This document shows, piece by piece, positions 27,107 to 34,702 of a DNA stretch of 64,000 nucleotides (position 1 is the stretch's first letter; every line of letters begins with the position of its first letter). The position numbers and the translations under genes were made by a program. This stretch comes from Alphaproteobacteria bacterium GWF2_58_20 (GTDB lineage Bacteria > Pseudomonadota > Alphaproteobacteria > UBA1247). The notes beneath the pieces are model-generated. The model made no database searches. It was not told the origin of the DNA and saw only the letters and a program-made list of their open reading frames with translations. The stretch lies in contig MEMB01000002.1 of NCBI GenBank assembly GCA_001768735.1, forward strand, positions 825,031-889,030. The letters are read 5' to 3'.

Positions 27107-27775
27107 CTATCCCTTCAGGAAACCGGAGAAATCCAGAACCCCGCGCTCGGTGACAATCCCATCCAGCGGCTGGTCAAGCCCGCCTGCCGGAATCCTGGGA
27201 ACTTCCTGCGAGGAAAAACCAAGCCCGATGGCAAGGATGGATTTCTGCTGGCGCAGGCTGTCCAGTGTCACATCATAAAAACCTGAGCTGTAGCCAAGCC
27301 GGTGCCCTTGCCTGTCAAAGGACAGCAGGGGAACAAGAATGATGTCTGGAACAAGATGTTCCGCCGTTTTCCCCGGCGCAGGCACCTGAAAGTGATCCAT
27401 CTCCATGGGTTCATGGGCATGCCACACACGAAATTCCAGGGATTTTCCACGTTCATGTGCGTAGGGCAGGACAATTTTATAGCCATGCTGCGCCAGATGA
27501 CGCAACAGGGGGCGGGCATCCAGCTCACGTCCGATGGGCCAGTAACCAGCCACCACCGACCCCTCAGGGAAGGGAATCTCTTTTTCGACATGGGAAAGGA
27601 CAACATGGGTTGCGTGTGCATGCATCTCATCACGCGCCGTCCGCCTGCGCTCGAGAGATTCCTTGCGCAAGACTTCCTTCTCAACCTCCAGCGCCGCACG
27701 TTTTCCCGGATGCCGAACAAAAAACTCCCGGTCTGGAAGGTAGTGAACGATGATGTCAATCAAATGCCTGATCAA
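27107..27775 (-). CDS. 5-formyltetrahydrofolate cyclo-ligase family protein
   Basis: The family converts 5-formyl-THF to 5,10-methenyl-THF with ATP. The 222 aa product contains ELDARPLLRHLAQHGYKIVLP and VPLLSFDRQGHRLGYSSGFYD. The usual nucleotide-binding motif GYGGGFYDR is GYSSGFYDV here, so two glycines and the Arg are replaced, and activity may be changed. The N-terminus carries about 35 extra residues (MIRHLIDIIVHYLPDREF). It lies directly downstream of the 6S RNA gene, the arrangement seen in many proteobacteria. Confidence 0.88.
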   Translation of the reverse strand: MIRHLIDIIVHYLPDREFFVRHPGKRAALEVEKEVLRKESLERRRTARDEMHAHATHVVLSHVEKEIPFPEGSVVAGYWPIGRELDARPLLRHLAQHGYKIVLPYAHERGKSLEFRVWHAHEPMEMDHFQVPAPGKTAEHLVPDIILVPLLSFDRQGHRLGYSSGFYDVTLDSLRQQKSILAIGLGFSSQEVPRIPAGGLDQPLDGIVTERGVLDFSGFLKG

Positions 27776-27809
27776 TGTCCGTATCCTGGTTTGTTTTCCC
27801 TGCCTTTGA

Positions 27810-27990
27810 AAAACAAGGTGGAAGGTTCCAGCATGGCCGCTGATCCTCTTTTACCCGCCGGAGACCCTGGTAGACCAGGTGGGCGCCATATACCAACGCC
27901 ACGGCGATGGCAGGGACAGCTCCCTTTCTCGAACGAATGTGGCCCCCCGGATATATTGGGACCTGGCGCACCCGCCAGAACCTTCCAAAA
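27810..27990 (-). ncRNA. ssrS: 6S RNA
   Basis: The 220 bp gap between zapA and the cyclo-ligase gene codes for nothing, but its minus strand folds like 6S RNA. A closing stem pairs GGAAGGTTC (5' end) with GAACCTTCC (3' end), extended by AAGGTGG with CCACCTT. The 3' half contains CCGGCGGGTAAAAGAGGATC, the pattern I associate with alphaproteobacterial 6S RNA, and the transcript ends at a TTTTT run. 6S RNA mimics an open promoter and sequesters sigma-70 RNA polymerase in stationary phase. Ends are approximate, to about 10 nt. Confidence 0.85.
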
Positions 27991-27995
27991 CCACC

Positions 27996-28319
27996 TTAGG
28001 CCTGCTTGAGCTTCGCCGCAAGCCCATCCATGCGCTTTTCGAGATGTTTTAGCGCAGAAAGAATGATTTTTCCTTCCTGGTCGCCCAAACCCGGAGTGGA
28101 AACCGTCCCATGCGTGGCGCGCGACTCCATGGCTTCATCCGCAAGGACAAGCCCGGCAAGCACCAGAAAAGATGGATCATTCGGAACGGGCTTGCCGCCC
28201 GAAACCTCAAGAACCTTCTTGTCAAGATAACCGGCCAGCTCGCGAATCCGGACTTCTTCCCCGGTATCACAACCGATCGTATAAGGCCGTCCCCCAACCA
28301 AAACTTCAACCCGGCTCAT
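27996..28319 (-). CDS. zapA: Cell-division protein ZapA
   Basis: ZapA bundles FtsZ filaments at the division site. The 107 aa product starts MSRVEVLVGGRPYTIGCDTGEE and continues VRIRELAGYLDKKV, the typical ZapA N-terminal domain, with a C-terminal coiled-coil helix (SALKHLEKRMDGLAAKLKQA). It overlaps the small upstream coiled-coil gene by 14 bp and precedes 6S RNA. Confidence 0.93.
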   Translation of the reverse strand: MSRVEVLVGGRPYTIGCDTGEEVRIRELAGYLDKKVLEVSGGKPVPNDPSFLVLAGLVLADEAMESRATHGTVSTPGLGDQEGKIILSALKHLEKRMDGLAAKLKQA

Positions 28320-28494
28320 ACCCAGCCTCCTTCAGGAGATGGTTCAGGCGCCGGATGACAAGATCCAGGCGCGCGATGGAATCGGAATCATGCGCAGGCG
28401 ATGCCTTGCCCCTGGTTTCCGAAGCTTTTTCAAGCTCGCCAAGCCGATCTTCCAGCCCCTCAAGGGCTGCAACGATATCCTTGTAAACAGTCAT
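28306..28494 (-). CDS. Small coiled-coil protein upstream of zapA (62 aa)
   Basis: The track hides this gene inside a long shadow frame of tkt. The ATG at 28494 has GAAGG in front and gives MTVYKDIVAALEGLEDRLGE..., a mostly helical, charged 62-mer ending LVIRRLNHLLKEAGYEPG. It overlaps zapA by 14 bp. A small helical gene just upstream of zapA is common in alphaproteobacteria (DUF4164/ZapB-like); a divisome role is therefore likely but inferred from position. Confidence 0.75.
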   Translation of the reverse strand: MTVYKDIVAALEGLEDRLGELEKASETRGKASPAHDSDSIARLDLVIRRLNHLLKEAGYEPG

Positions 28495-28524
28495 GCCTTC
28501 TTTCCTATCCTGCCCGCGCCCCAG

Positions 28525-28539
28525 CGTCAAGAGTTGACG
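28525..28539. promoter_or_regulatory. Palindrome with back-to-back TTGACG boxes in the zapA/tkt divergent region
   Basis: CGTCAA-GAG-TTGACG offers a -35-like TTGACG on both strands, pointing to tkt on one side and to the zapA operon on the other. Matching -10 boxes are poor (CATTCT or TAGGAA at about 17 bp). It may be an operator rather than a promoter. The rest of the 123 bp gap shows only the tkt ribosome-binding site. Confidence 0.35.
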
Positions 28540-28617
28540 AAAGATATGCTTTGGCGCATTCTTCCCCGCCGGAAGATGGTTGGGCAAAAACAACTCCCCA
28601 CCCAAGGCAAGGAGCGC

Positions 28618-30618
28618 ATGACACAATACCAGAACCCAAGGCACACGGATATGGCCAATGCCCTGCGCATGCTGGCGGCCGATGCCGTACAGAAAGCCAA
28701 TTCTGGTCATCCCGGCATGCCCATGGGCATGGCCGATGTGGCAACGGTCCTCTTTTCCGCCTTCCTCAACATTTCCCCGCAGGATCCCGAGTGGCCCGAC
28801 CGTGACCGATTCGTTCTTTCCGGCGGCCATGGCTCCATGCTGCTCTATAGCCTGCTGCACCTCATGGGGTTTGAACAAATGCCCATGAACGAGCTGCGCA
28901 ATTTCCGCCAACTGGGCAGCAAAACTCCCGGACATCCTGAAGTGTGCCACGCCTGCGGCATTGAAACCACCACCGGCCCTCTGGGGCAGGGCCTCGCCAC
29001 CGCCGTGGGCATGGCCATAGCCGAACGCCATCTTGCGGCCCGATTCGGGAGCCGGATGGTAGACCATCGCACATACGTCATGGTAGGCGACGGCGACCTC
29101 ATGGAAGGCCTGAGCCATGAAGCGGCTTCGCTCGCAGGCCATCTGGGTCTTTCGCGTCTCACCGTCCTTTATGATGACAACCAGATTTCCATTGATGGCC
29201 CCACGTCCTTAAGCTTTTCCGACAATACCTTGGCCCGTTTTGCCGCCTATGGCTGGGACACCGTCTCCATCAACGGCCAGAACCCGGAAGAAATTTTTGC
29301 CGCCCTTGCCAAGGCGCAGGAGGCCACGGCCCCCACCCTCATTGCCTGCAGGACCACCATCGGTTATGGCGCGCCCAACAAACAGGGCACCTCTGCCGTC
29401 CATGGTTCCCCGCTTGGCGCGGAAGAGGTGGAAGCCACCCGGAAGGCCTTGGGCTGGCCCCACCCGCCTTTTGAAATTCCGGCAGAAATCCTTGGCGCAT
29501 GGCGCAACGCGGCTTCCCGGGCTGAAGGCAAGCATTCCGCATGGCTGGCCGCACAGGCCGGCAGCGATGACACCACCCAGGCCGCATTTGCCGCAGCCAT
29601 GGATGGCGCCCTGCCCGAAGGCCTGGCCGAAACCTTTGCCTCCCTCAAGGCAACCCTCCTTTCCGAGGCGCCAAAGCTGGCCACCCGCCAGGCATCCGGC
29701 CGCGTCCTTGAAGCCATCATGCCCGTCACCCCGGAACTCGTGGGCGGCTCGGCGGACCTGACGCCCTCCAACAACACGAAGACCAAGACCATTTCGGCGA
29801 TCACGCGCGAAAATTTCTCTGGCCAGTACATTCATTATGGCGTGCGGGAACATGCCATGGCCGCCGCCATGAATGGCCTTGCCCTGCATGGGGGAATCAT
29901 TCCCTATGGCGGCACCTTCCTGACCTTCTCGGATTACTGCCGTCCGGCCATCCGCATGTCCGCCCTCATGCGGCAGCGGGTCATTTATGTCATGACCCAT
30001 GATTCGATTGGCCTGGGCGAAGACGGCCCCACCCACCAGCCGGTGGAACATCTTGCCGCCCTGCGTGCCATTCCCGGCCTTTACGTCATGCGCCCGGCTG
30101 ACGCCATGGAAACCGCAGAATGCTGGGAAACCGCTCTTGAAGCACACAGCCATCCCTCGCTTTTGGCCCTGAGTCGCCAAACCCTTCCGGCCCTGCGCAA
30201 GGCAGAAAGCACGGAAAACCTTTGCGCACGCGGCGCCTATGAAATCTCCCCCGCAAAAGGCAGTGCCAAAGCCGTAATCTTTGCCACCGGATCCGAAGTC
30301 CATCTGGCGGTTGAGGCACAAAAGCTCCTGGCGGCCAAGGGAATCGCGCTCCGTGTCGTTTCCGTTCCCTGCACCTCCCTTTTTGAAGAACAGGATGAGG
30401 ATTACAAAACCCGCATCCTTGGCCATGAACCCATCCGCATGGCGGTAGAAGCCGCCGTGCGCTTCGGCTGGGACCGTTTCATCGGTTCTTCCGGCATCTT
30501 CATCGGCATGCCCGGTTTCGGGGAATCCGCGCCATGTGAAGAACTTTTCAATCATTTTGGAATTACAATAGAGGCCATTGTTTCGGCCATTACCACTGCA
30601 ACAGGAGGAAAACCATGA
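28618..30618 (+). CDS. tkt: Transketolase
   Basis: Transketolase moves two-carbon units between sugar phosphates using thiamine diphosphate. I place the start at 28618 (MTQYQNPRHTDMANALRML, 666 aa), with AAGGAG upstream, instead of the track's 28339, which overlaps the divergent genes. The ThDP-binding block GDGDLMEGLSHEAASLAGH, the LGQGLATAVGMA loop, the N-terminal substrate residues in NSGHPGMPMG, and GEDGPTHQPVEHLAALR in the Pyr domain are all intact. The stop overlaps gapA by ATGA, so the two are coupled. Confidence 0.97.
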   Translation: MTQYQNPRHTDMANALRMLAADAVQKANSGHPGMPMGMADVATVLFSAFLNISPQDPEWPDRDRFVLSGGHGSMLLYSLLHLMGFEQMPMNELRNFRQLGSKTPGHPEVCHACGIETTTGPLGQGLATAVGMAIAERHLAARFGSRMVDHRTYVMVGDGDLMEGLSHEAASLAGHLGLSRLTVLYDDNQISIDGPTSLSFSDNTLARFAAYGWDTVSINGQNPEEIFAALAKAQEATAPTLIACRTTIGYGAPNKQGTSAVHGSPLGAEEVEATRKALGWPHPPFEIPAEILGAWRNAASRAEGKHSAWLAAQAGSDDTTQAAFAAAMDGALPEGLAETFASLKATLLSEAPKLATRQASGRVLEAIMPVTPELVGGSADLTPSNNTKTKTISAITRENFSGQYIHYGVREHAMAAAMNGLALHGGIIPYGGTFLTFSDYCRPAIRMSALMRQRVIYVMTHDSIGLGEDGPTHQPVEHLAALRAIPGLYVMRPADAMETAECWETALEAHSHPSLLALSRQTLPALRKAESTENLCARGAYEISPAKGSAKAVIFATGSEVHLAVEAQKLLAAKGIALRVVSVPCTSLFEEQDEDYKTRILGHEPIRMAVEAAVRFGWDRFIGSSGIFIGMPGFGESAPCEELFNHFGITIEAIVSAITTATGGKP

Positions 30619-31622
30619 CAGTGAAAGTTGCCATCAACGGATTTGGACGCATTGGCCGGCTTGTCATGCGCGCCATCCACGAGAACAAGCGCACAGACAT
30701 CGAGGTGGTCGCCATCAATGACCTCGCCGATGCAGCCACCAACGCCTACCTTCTCAAATATGACAGCGTGCATCGCCAGTATCCCGGCGAAATCAAGGTC
30801 GAAGGCGATATGCTCATCGTTGACGGCAAGGCCACCAAGGTGCTTTGCGAAAAAGACCCGGAAAAGCTTCCCTGGGGCGAAATGGGCATCGACGTCGTCA
30901 TGGAATGCTCCGGCCGTTTCACCAAGCGTGAAGACGCCGCCAAGCACCTGACCGCAGGCGCCAAGAAGGTTCTCATCTCCGCTCCTGCCACCGACGAAGA
31001 CCTGACCGTCGTTTTTGGCGTCAACCACGACCTGCTCAAGCCCGAGCACAAGGTTGTCTCCAACGCATCCTGCACCACGAACTGCCTCGCTCCCGTGGCC
31101 AAGGTGCTCAACGATTCGATCGGCATCGAGCATGGCTTCATGACCACCATCCACAGCTACACGGGCGACCAGCGCATTGTGGATACCATGCACAAGGACC
31201 TGCATCGTTCCCGCGCAGCCGCCATGTCGATGATCCCGACATCCACCGGCGCCGCCAAAGCTGTCGGCAAGGTGATCCCCTCCCTCAAGGGCAAGCTGGA
31301 CGGCGTGTCCGTGCGCGTCCCCACCCCGGACGTCTCCATGGTTGACCTCAAGTTCGTTGCCAAGCGCGCAACGACCGTCGAGGAAATCCAGGCCGCCATC
31401 AAGAAGGCTGCCGACGGTGAACTCAAGGGCATCCTCGGCTATTATGACGAGCCGCTTGTGTCCATCGACTTCACCCACAACCCGCTGTCCTCGATCTTCG
31501 CCCTGAACGAGATCAAGGTCATCGACGGCACCTTTGTCCGCATCATGAGCTGGTATGACAATGAGTGGGGCTTCTCCTGCCGTATGGCCGATACCGCCAT
31601 TGCCATGACGAAGGTCGGCTGA
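30615..31622 (+). CDS. gapA: Glyceraldehyde-3-phosphate dehydrogenase, type I
   Basis: GapDH oxidises glyceraldehyde-3-phosphate with NAD(P)+ and phosphate. The 335 aa product has the Rossmann motif INGFGRIGRL, the active-site Cys in SNASCTTNCLAP (about residue 156), and the His in the TTIHSYTGDQ block. Codon use is markedly more biased than in the neighbours (AAG, CTC), as expected for a strongly expressed gene. In many alphaproteobacteria pgk follows; here a terminator and fba do. Confidence 0.98.
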   Translation: MTVKVAINGFGRIGRLVMRAIHENKRTDIEVVAINDLADAATNAYLLKYDSVHRQYPGEIKVEGDMLIVDGKATKVLCEKDPEKLPWGEMGIDVVMECSGRFTKREDAAKHLTAGAKKVLISAPATDEDLTVVFGVNHDLLKPEHKVVSNASCTTNCLAPVAKVLNDSIGIEHGFMTTIHSYTGDQRIVDTMHKDLHRSRAAAMSMIPTSTGAAKAVGKVIPSLKGKLDGVSVRVPTPDVSMVDLKFVAKRATTVEEIQAAIKKAADGELKGILGYYDEPLVSIDFTHNPLSSIFALNEIKVIDGTFVRIMSWYDNEWGFSCRMADTAIAMTKVG

Positions 31623-31646
31623 TACAGCCAAGACGGCAAGTGCATG

Positions 31647-31685
31647 AAAACGGGCGTTCCGGGAAACCGGGGCGCCCGTTTTGTT
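31647..31685 (+). terminator. Intrinsic terminator after gapA
   Basis: AAAACGGGCG and CGCCCGTTTT form a 10 bp stem around a short loop, followed by a T-rich TTGTTT. It ends the tkt-gapA unit 25 bp after the gapA stop. Confidence 0.85.
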
Positions 31686-31713
31686 TGCCCTGCATTAACC
31701 ATTCGGGTATAAT
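31685..31713 (+). promoter_or_regulatory. Sigma-70 promoter of fba
   Basis: TTGCCC (-35) and a perfect TATAAT (-10) are separated by 17 bp; the fba start codon is 33 bp downstream behind GAGGAGA. The spacer carries TTAACCAT, a CtrA half-site, but no second half. Confidence 0.75.
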
Positions 31714-31745
31714 CTTTTCGTGTTGTGCAACCTGAGGAGACCAAC

Positions 31746-32672
31746 ATGAAGATGACACCCCGCGTCAAGAAGATCCTGGCCAATTACGAGAGCGACAATC
31801 CCGGCACCAAGGCCAACCTCGCCCGCATCCTCATGCAGGGCCGCCTCGGCGGCACCGGCAAGATGATCGTCCTTCCGGTTGACCAGGGCTTTGAACACGG
31901 CCCGGCCCGCAGCTTCGGCATGAACCCGCCGGGCTACGACCCGCATTACCACCACAGCCTTGCGATTGACGCAGGCCTCAATGCCTATGCCGCCCCGCTT
32001 GGCGCGCTGGAAATGAGCTCCGGCACCTTCGCCGGCCAGATCCCGACCATCCTCAAAATCAACAGCGGCAACAGCCTCTGCCTCAGCAAGGAAGGCCCCA
32101 ACCAGGCCGTCACGGGCTCCATCGAGGACGCCCTGCGCCTCGGCTGCTCGGCCATCGGCTTCACCATCTATCCGGGATCCGACCACACCTATGACATGTA
32201 TGAGGAAATCCGCGAATTGACAGCGGAAGCCAAGGCTTGCGGGCTTGTGAGCATCATATGGGCCTATCCGCGTGGCAGCATGTCCAAGGACGGAGAATCC
32301 GCGATTGACATCTGCGGCTACAGCGCCCACATGGCCTGCCTGCTCGGCGCGCACATCGTCAAGGTCAAACTGCCCAGCGACTTCCTGGAACTGCCGGAAG
32401 CCAAAAAAGTTTACCTCGAGCAGAAAATTCCGATCAAAACCATGGCGGAACGTGTTTCCCATGTGGTGGATTGCTGCCAGGCTGGCCGTCGCATGGTCAT
32501 CTTCTCCGGCGGTGTCGCCAAGGATAGCGAAAGCGTTCTCAACGATGCCCGCGCCATCCGTGACGGCGGCGGCAATGGCTTCATTATCGGACGCAACAGC
32601 TTCCAGCGCCCACGCGAGGAAGCCCTTGAACTCCTCGACGGCCTTGTCAGGGTTTTCAAGGACGAAAAATGA
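31746..32672 (+). CDS. fba: Class I fructose-bisphosphate aldolase (DhnA type)
   Basis: The enzyme splits fructose-1,6-bisphosphate through a Schiff base. The ATG at 31746 (MKMTPRVKKILANYESD) has GAGGAGA upstream; the track adds 7 residues. The 308 aa product has the DhnA-family blocks LPVDQGFEHGPARSF, IKTMAERVSHVVDCC and GGVAKDSESVLNDARAIRDG; the Schiff-base Lys is probably in HIVKVKLPSDF. It has its own promoter and overlaps the ASCH gene by ATGA. Confidence 0.93.
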   Translation: MKMTPRVKKILANYESDNPGTKANLARILMQGRLGGTGKMIVLPVDQGFEHGPARSFGMNPPGYDPHYHHSLAIDAGLNAYAAPLGALEMSSGTFAGQIPTILKINSGNSLCLSKEGPNQAVTGSIEDALRLGCSAIGFTIYPGSDHTYDMYEEIRELTAEAKACGLVSIIWAYPRGSMSKDGESAIDICGYSAHMACLLGAHIVKVKLPSDFLELPEAKKVYLEQKIPIKTMAERVSHVVDCCQAGRRMVIFSGGVAKDSESVLNDARAIRDGGGNGFIIGRNSFQRPREEALELLDGLVRVFKDEK

Positions 32673-33052
32673 AAGCCATCACCCTTTGGCAGCCCTGGGC
32701 GCAAGCCATCGCGCTGGGGCTGAAAAGAATCGAGACACGGAGCTGGGCCACACATTATCGTGGCCCAGTTGCCATTCATGCCGCAAAACGCCCCCTGCCC
32801 GACATGACACCATTTGCCGGAATCTTCCCTGACGGAACCGCTTTCCCCCCAGGCGCCGTGATCGCCATCACCAGCATTGAGGATTGCCTGCCCATGACGG
32901 AAGCCTTCATCTCAGGGCTGTCCGGAACAGAACGCCTGCTTGGCGTTTATGCGCCGGGCCGATTTGCCTGGATTTTGGGCCCCATACGGCCTCTCCAGCC
33001 CGTCATTCCCATTTCCGGCCATCAAGGGCTTTGGAATTGGAAACAGATGTGA
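32669..33052 (+). CDS. ASCH-domain protein
   Basis: The 127 aa protein begins MKAITLWQPWAQAIALGLKR with IETRSWATHYRGPVAIHAAK, the classic ASCH beta-barrel signature. ASCH domains resemble PUA domains and are thought to bind RNA; some bacterial members are N4-acetylcytidine amidohydrolases. Which applies here cannot be told. It is translationally coupled to fba (ATGA), an unexplained pairing, and ends 40 bp before fliO. Confidence 0.88.
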   Translation: MKAITLWQPWAQAIALGLKRIETRSWATHYRGPVAIHAAKRPLPDMTPFAGIFPDGTAFPPGAVIAITSIEDCLPMTEAFISGLSGTERLLGVYAPGRFAWILGPIRPLQPVIPISGHQGLWNWKQM

Positions 33053-33092
33053 TATGGCTTCCCTGTCCTGAAACAACATCGCATCCGGGCTC

Positions 33093-33353
33093 ATGATTCT
33101 GACCATCCTGAAATTTGCTGCCGCCCTCGGGCTCGTCATCTCCTTCATCCTGATTCTGGCCTGGGTGGCAAAACGCTACGGCCTCGGCAATGCCGTGGGC
33201 GGAAAAGCGCCGCGCCGCATGCGCCTTTTGGAAAGCCTTCCGCTTGATGCGCGCCGCAGGGCCATCCTTGTGCGCGTGGATGACACCGAACACCTCATCC
33301 TTCTTGGCGTCAGTTCGGAAACCCTTCTTTCCAGCAAGGATGCGCAGCCATGA
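33093..33353 (+). CDS. fliO: Flagellar biosynthesis protein FliO
   Basis: FliO helps assemble FliP in the flagellar export gate. The 86 aa product has one N-terminal membrane helix (ILKFAAALGLVISFILILAWVAK), then the short cytoplasmic domain with the family pattern RRMRLLESLPLDARRRAILVRVDDTEHLILLG. It is short but within the family range. It overlaps fliP by ATGA. Confidence 0.88.
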   Translation: MILTILKFAAALGLVISFILILAWVAKRYGLGNAVGGKAPRRMRLLESLPLDARRRAILVRVDDTEHLILLGVSSETLLSSKDAQP

Positions 33354-34105
33354 AGGTGCGTTTCCTGCCTGTCCGCAAAATCCTTGCCGCAGCACTGCCT
33401 CTCCTCCTTTTGCTGGCAACGCCCGCGCTGGCACAGACACTGACGCTCGACATGGGAGAAGGTGACGGCAGCACCACAGGCCGCATTGTACAATATCTGG
33501 GCCTCATCACCGTCCTTTCCATTGCCCCTTCCATCCTGATCATGACCACATCCTTCACCCGGATCATCGTGGTCCTCTCCCTGCTGCGTAGCGCCATCGG
33601 TGCCCAGCAAACGCCACCGAACACCGTTCTCATCAGCCTGGCGCTGTTCCTGTCTGCCTTCATCATGGCGCCCACCTTTGAGGCGGCCTACAATCAGGGC
33701 ATCAAACCGTTGATGGATCAGGAAATTACCGAAACCGAGGCATTTGACAAAACCTCGGCCCCCATCAAGGCCTTCATGCTGAAACACGCGCGGGCTGAAG
33801 ACATCCAGCTTTTTGTGGATATTTCCCAGGAAGGCCCCTGGGCCGATGCCGCCGACATTCCCGGCAAGATCATTGCTCCGGCCTTCATGATTTCGGAATT
33901 GCGCCGGGCCTTTGAAATTGGCTTCCTGCTCTTTATCCCGTTTCTGGTGATTGACATGGTGGTGGCCTCCATCCTCATGTCCATGGGCATGATGATGGTG
34001 CCGCCCGCCGTTGTATCGCTCCCCTTCAAGCTCATCTTCTTTGTGCTGGTGGATGGCTGGCACCTTGTGGCTGGCAGCCTCATCCAGAGCTATGGCACCG
34101 CCTGA
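33350..34105 (+). CDS. fliP: Flagellar export gate protein FliP
   Basis: FliP forms the core of the flagellar type III export gate. The 251 aa product has a cleavable signal peptide (ALPLLLLLATPALAQ), then the conserved YLGLITVLSIAPSILIMTTS and TRIIVVLSLLRSAIGAQQTPPN, a periplasmic loop, and FMISELRRAFEIGFLLFIPF with DMVVASILMSMGMMMVPP. fliQ and fliR, often next to fliP, are not here. A terminator follows 14 bp after the stop. Confidence 0.97.
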   Translation: MKVRFLPVRKILAAALPLLLLLATPALAQTLTLDMGEGDGSTTGRIVQYLGLITVLSIAPSILIMTTSFTRIIVVLSLLRSAIGAQQTPPNTVLISLALFLSAFIMAPTFEAAYNQGIKPLMDQEITETEAFDKTSAPIKAFMLKHARAEDIQLFVDISQEGPWADAADIPGKIIAPAFMISELRRAFEIGFLLFIPFLVIDMVVASILMSMGMMMVPPAVVSLPFKLIFFVLVDGWHLVAGSLIQSYGTA

Positions 34106-34119
34106 GAAACACGACACAT

Positions 34120-34149
34120 AAAAAAGGCGGGATCTCTCCCGCTTTTTTT
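34120..34149. terminator. Bidirectional terminator between fliP and the ankyrin gene
   Basis: AAAAAGGCGGGA and TCCCGCTTTTTTT form a stem around a tiny loop, with A-run and T-run on either side, so it can end transcription from both convergent genes. Confidence 0.85.
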
Positions 34150-34168
34150 ATGCCTGCCCATCAGGAAA

Positions 34169-34636
34169 TCAGGGCATTTTCAAATCCGGTTGCGGCGCAT
34201 TTTTGCGTTTTTCAAACCTGTCCATGGCATTGCGCAAAATGCCGCGAATGACCAGCTCCCGCATGGGGGCTCTGGCATAAGGGGAATCCCCCCTGTTATC
34301 CAGCAGCCACGGGATGGTTTCCTGATGATTGAAGAGCGCAACCAGTCCCGCTTCATTTCCGCTCAACACAGCCCGGTGCGTCGGGGTTTCCCCAACCCGG
34401 TTCCGGGCATTGAGCAATGTCTTGTCCAGCCCCGCCATCAAGGCCATCATTTTCCCGGCCCTCTCTTCATCATGCACAAATTCCGCCACCCAGTGCATGG
34501 CCACATTTCCTTCTTCGTCCTGCGCATGACAGAGTTCTGGGCTTTCATCAAGCAGGGTCCGCAACCTTGCGACATCCCCTTGCATGACCACATCGAAAAT
34601 TGTCTTTTCGCTGTCTTCTTTCCAGAAACCCGACAT
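34169..34636 (-). CDS. Small ankyrin-repeat protein
   Basis: The 155 aa product contains two to three ankyrin-like repeats: IFDVVMQGDVARLRTLLDES, EGNVAMHWVAEF...GKMMALMAGLDKTL, and GETPTHRAVLSGNEAGLVAL. There is no signal peptide or membrane span. Partner and function are unknown. It is separated by 66 bp from the large TPR gene and may be transcribed with the cheY-cheZ group. Confidence 0.82.
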   Translation of the reverse strand: MSGFWKEDSEKTIFDVVMQGDVARLRTLLDESPELCHAQDEEGNVAMHWVAEFVHDEERAGKMMALMAGLDKTLLNARNRVGETPTHRAVLSGNEAGLVALFNHQETIPWLLDNRGDSPYARAPMRELVIRGILRNAMDRFEKRKNAPQPDLKMP

Positions 34637-34702
34637 GATTCAATCCTTCTTCCATTTTCCTGACGGCCATTGCAACAAGGCCTTGCTTTCAAAGCCTGAA
34701 AA

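Noticed and set aside
28306-29142. 278-codon reverse frame covering the tkt start
   Set aside because: Only its last 62 codons (28306-28494) are supported, by a ribosome-binding site and overlap with zapA; the rest is a tkt shadow.
29209-31631. 448- and 359-codon reverse frames opposite tkt and gapA
   Set aside because: Long antisense frames are expected opposite highly biased GC-rich genes; no domain or start signal.
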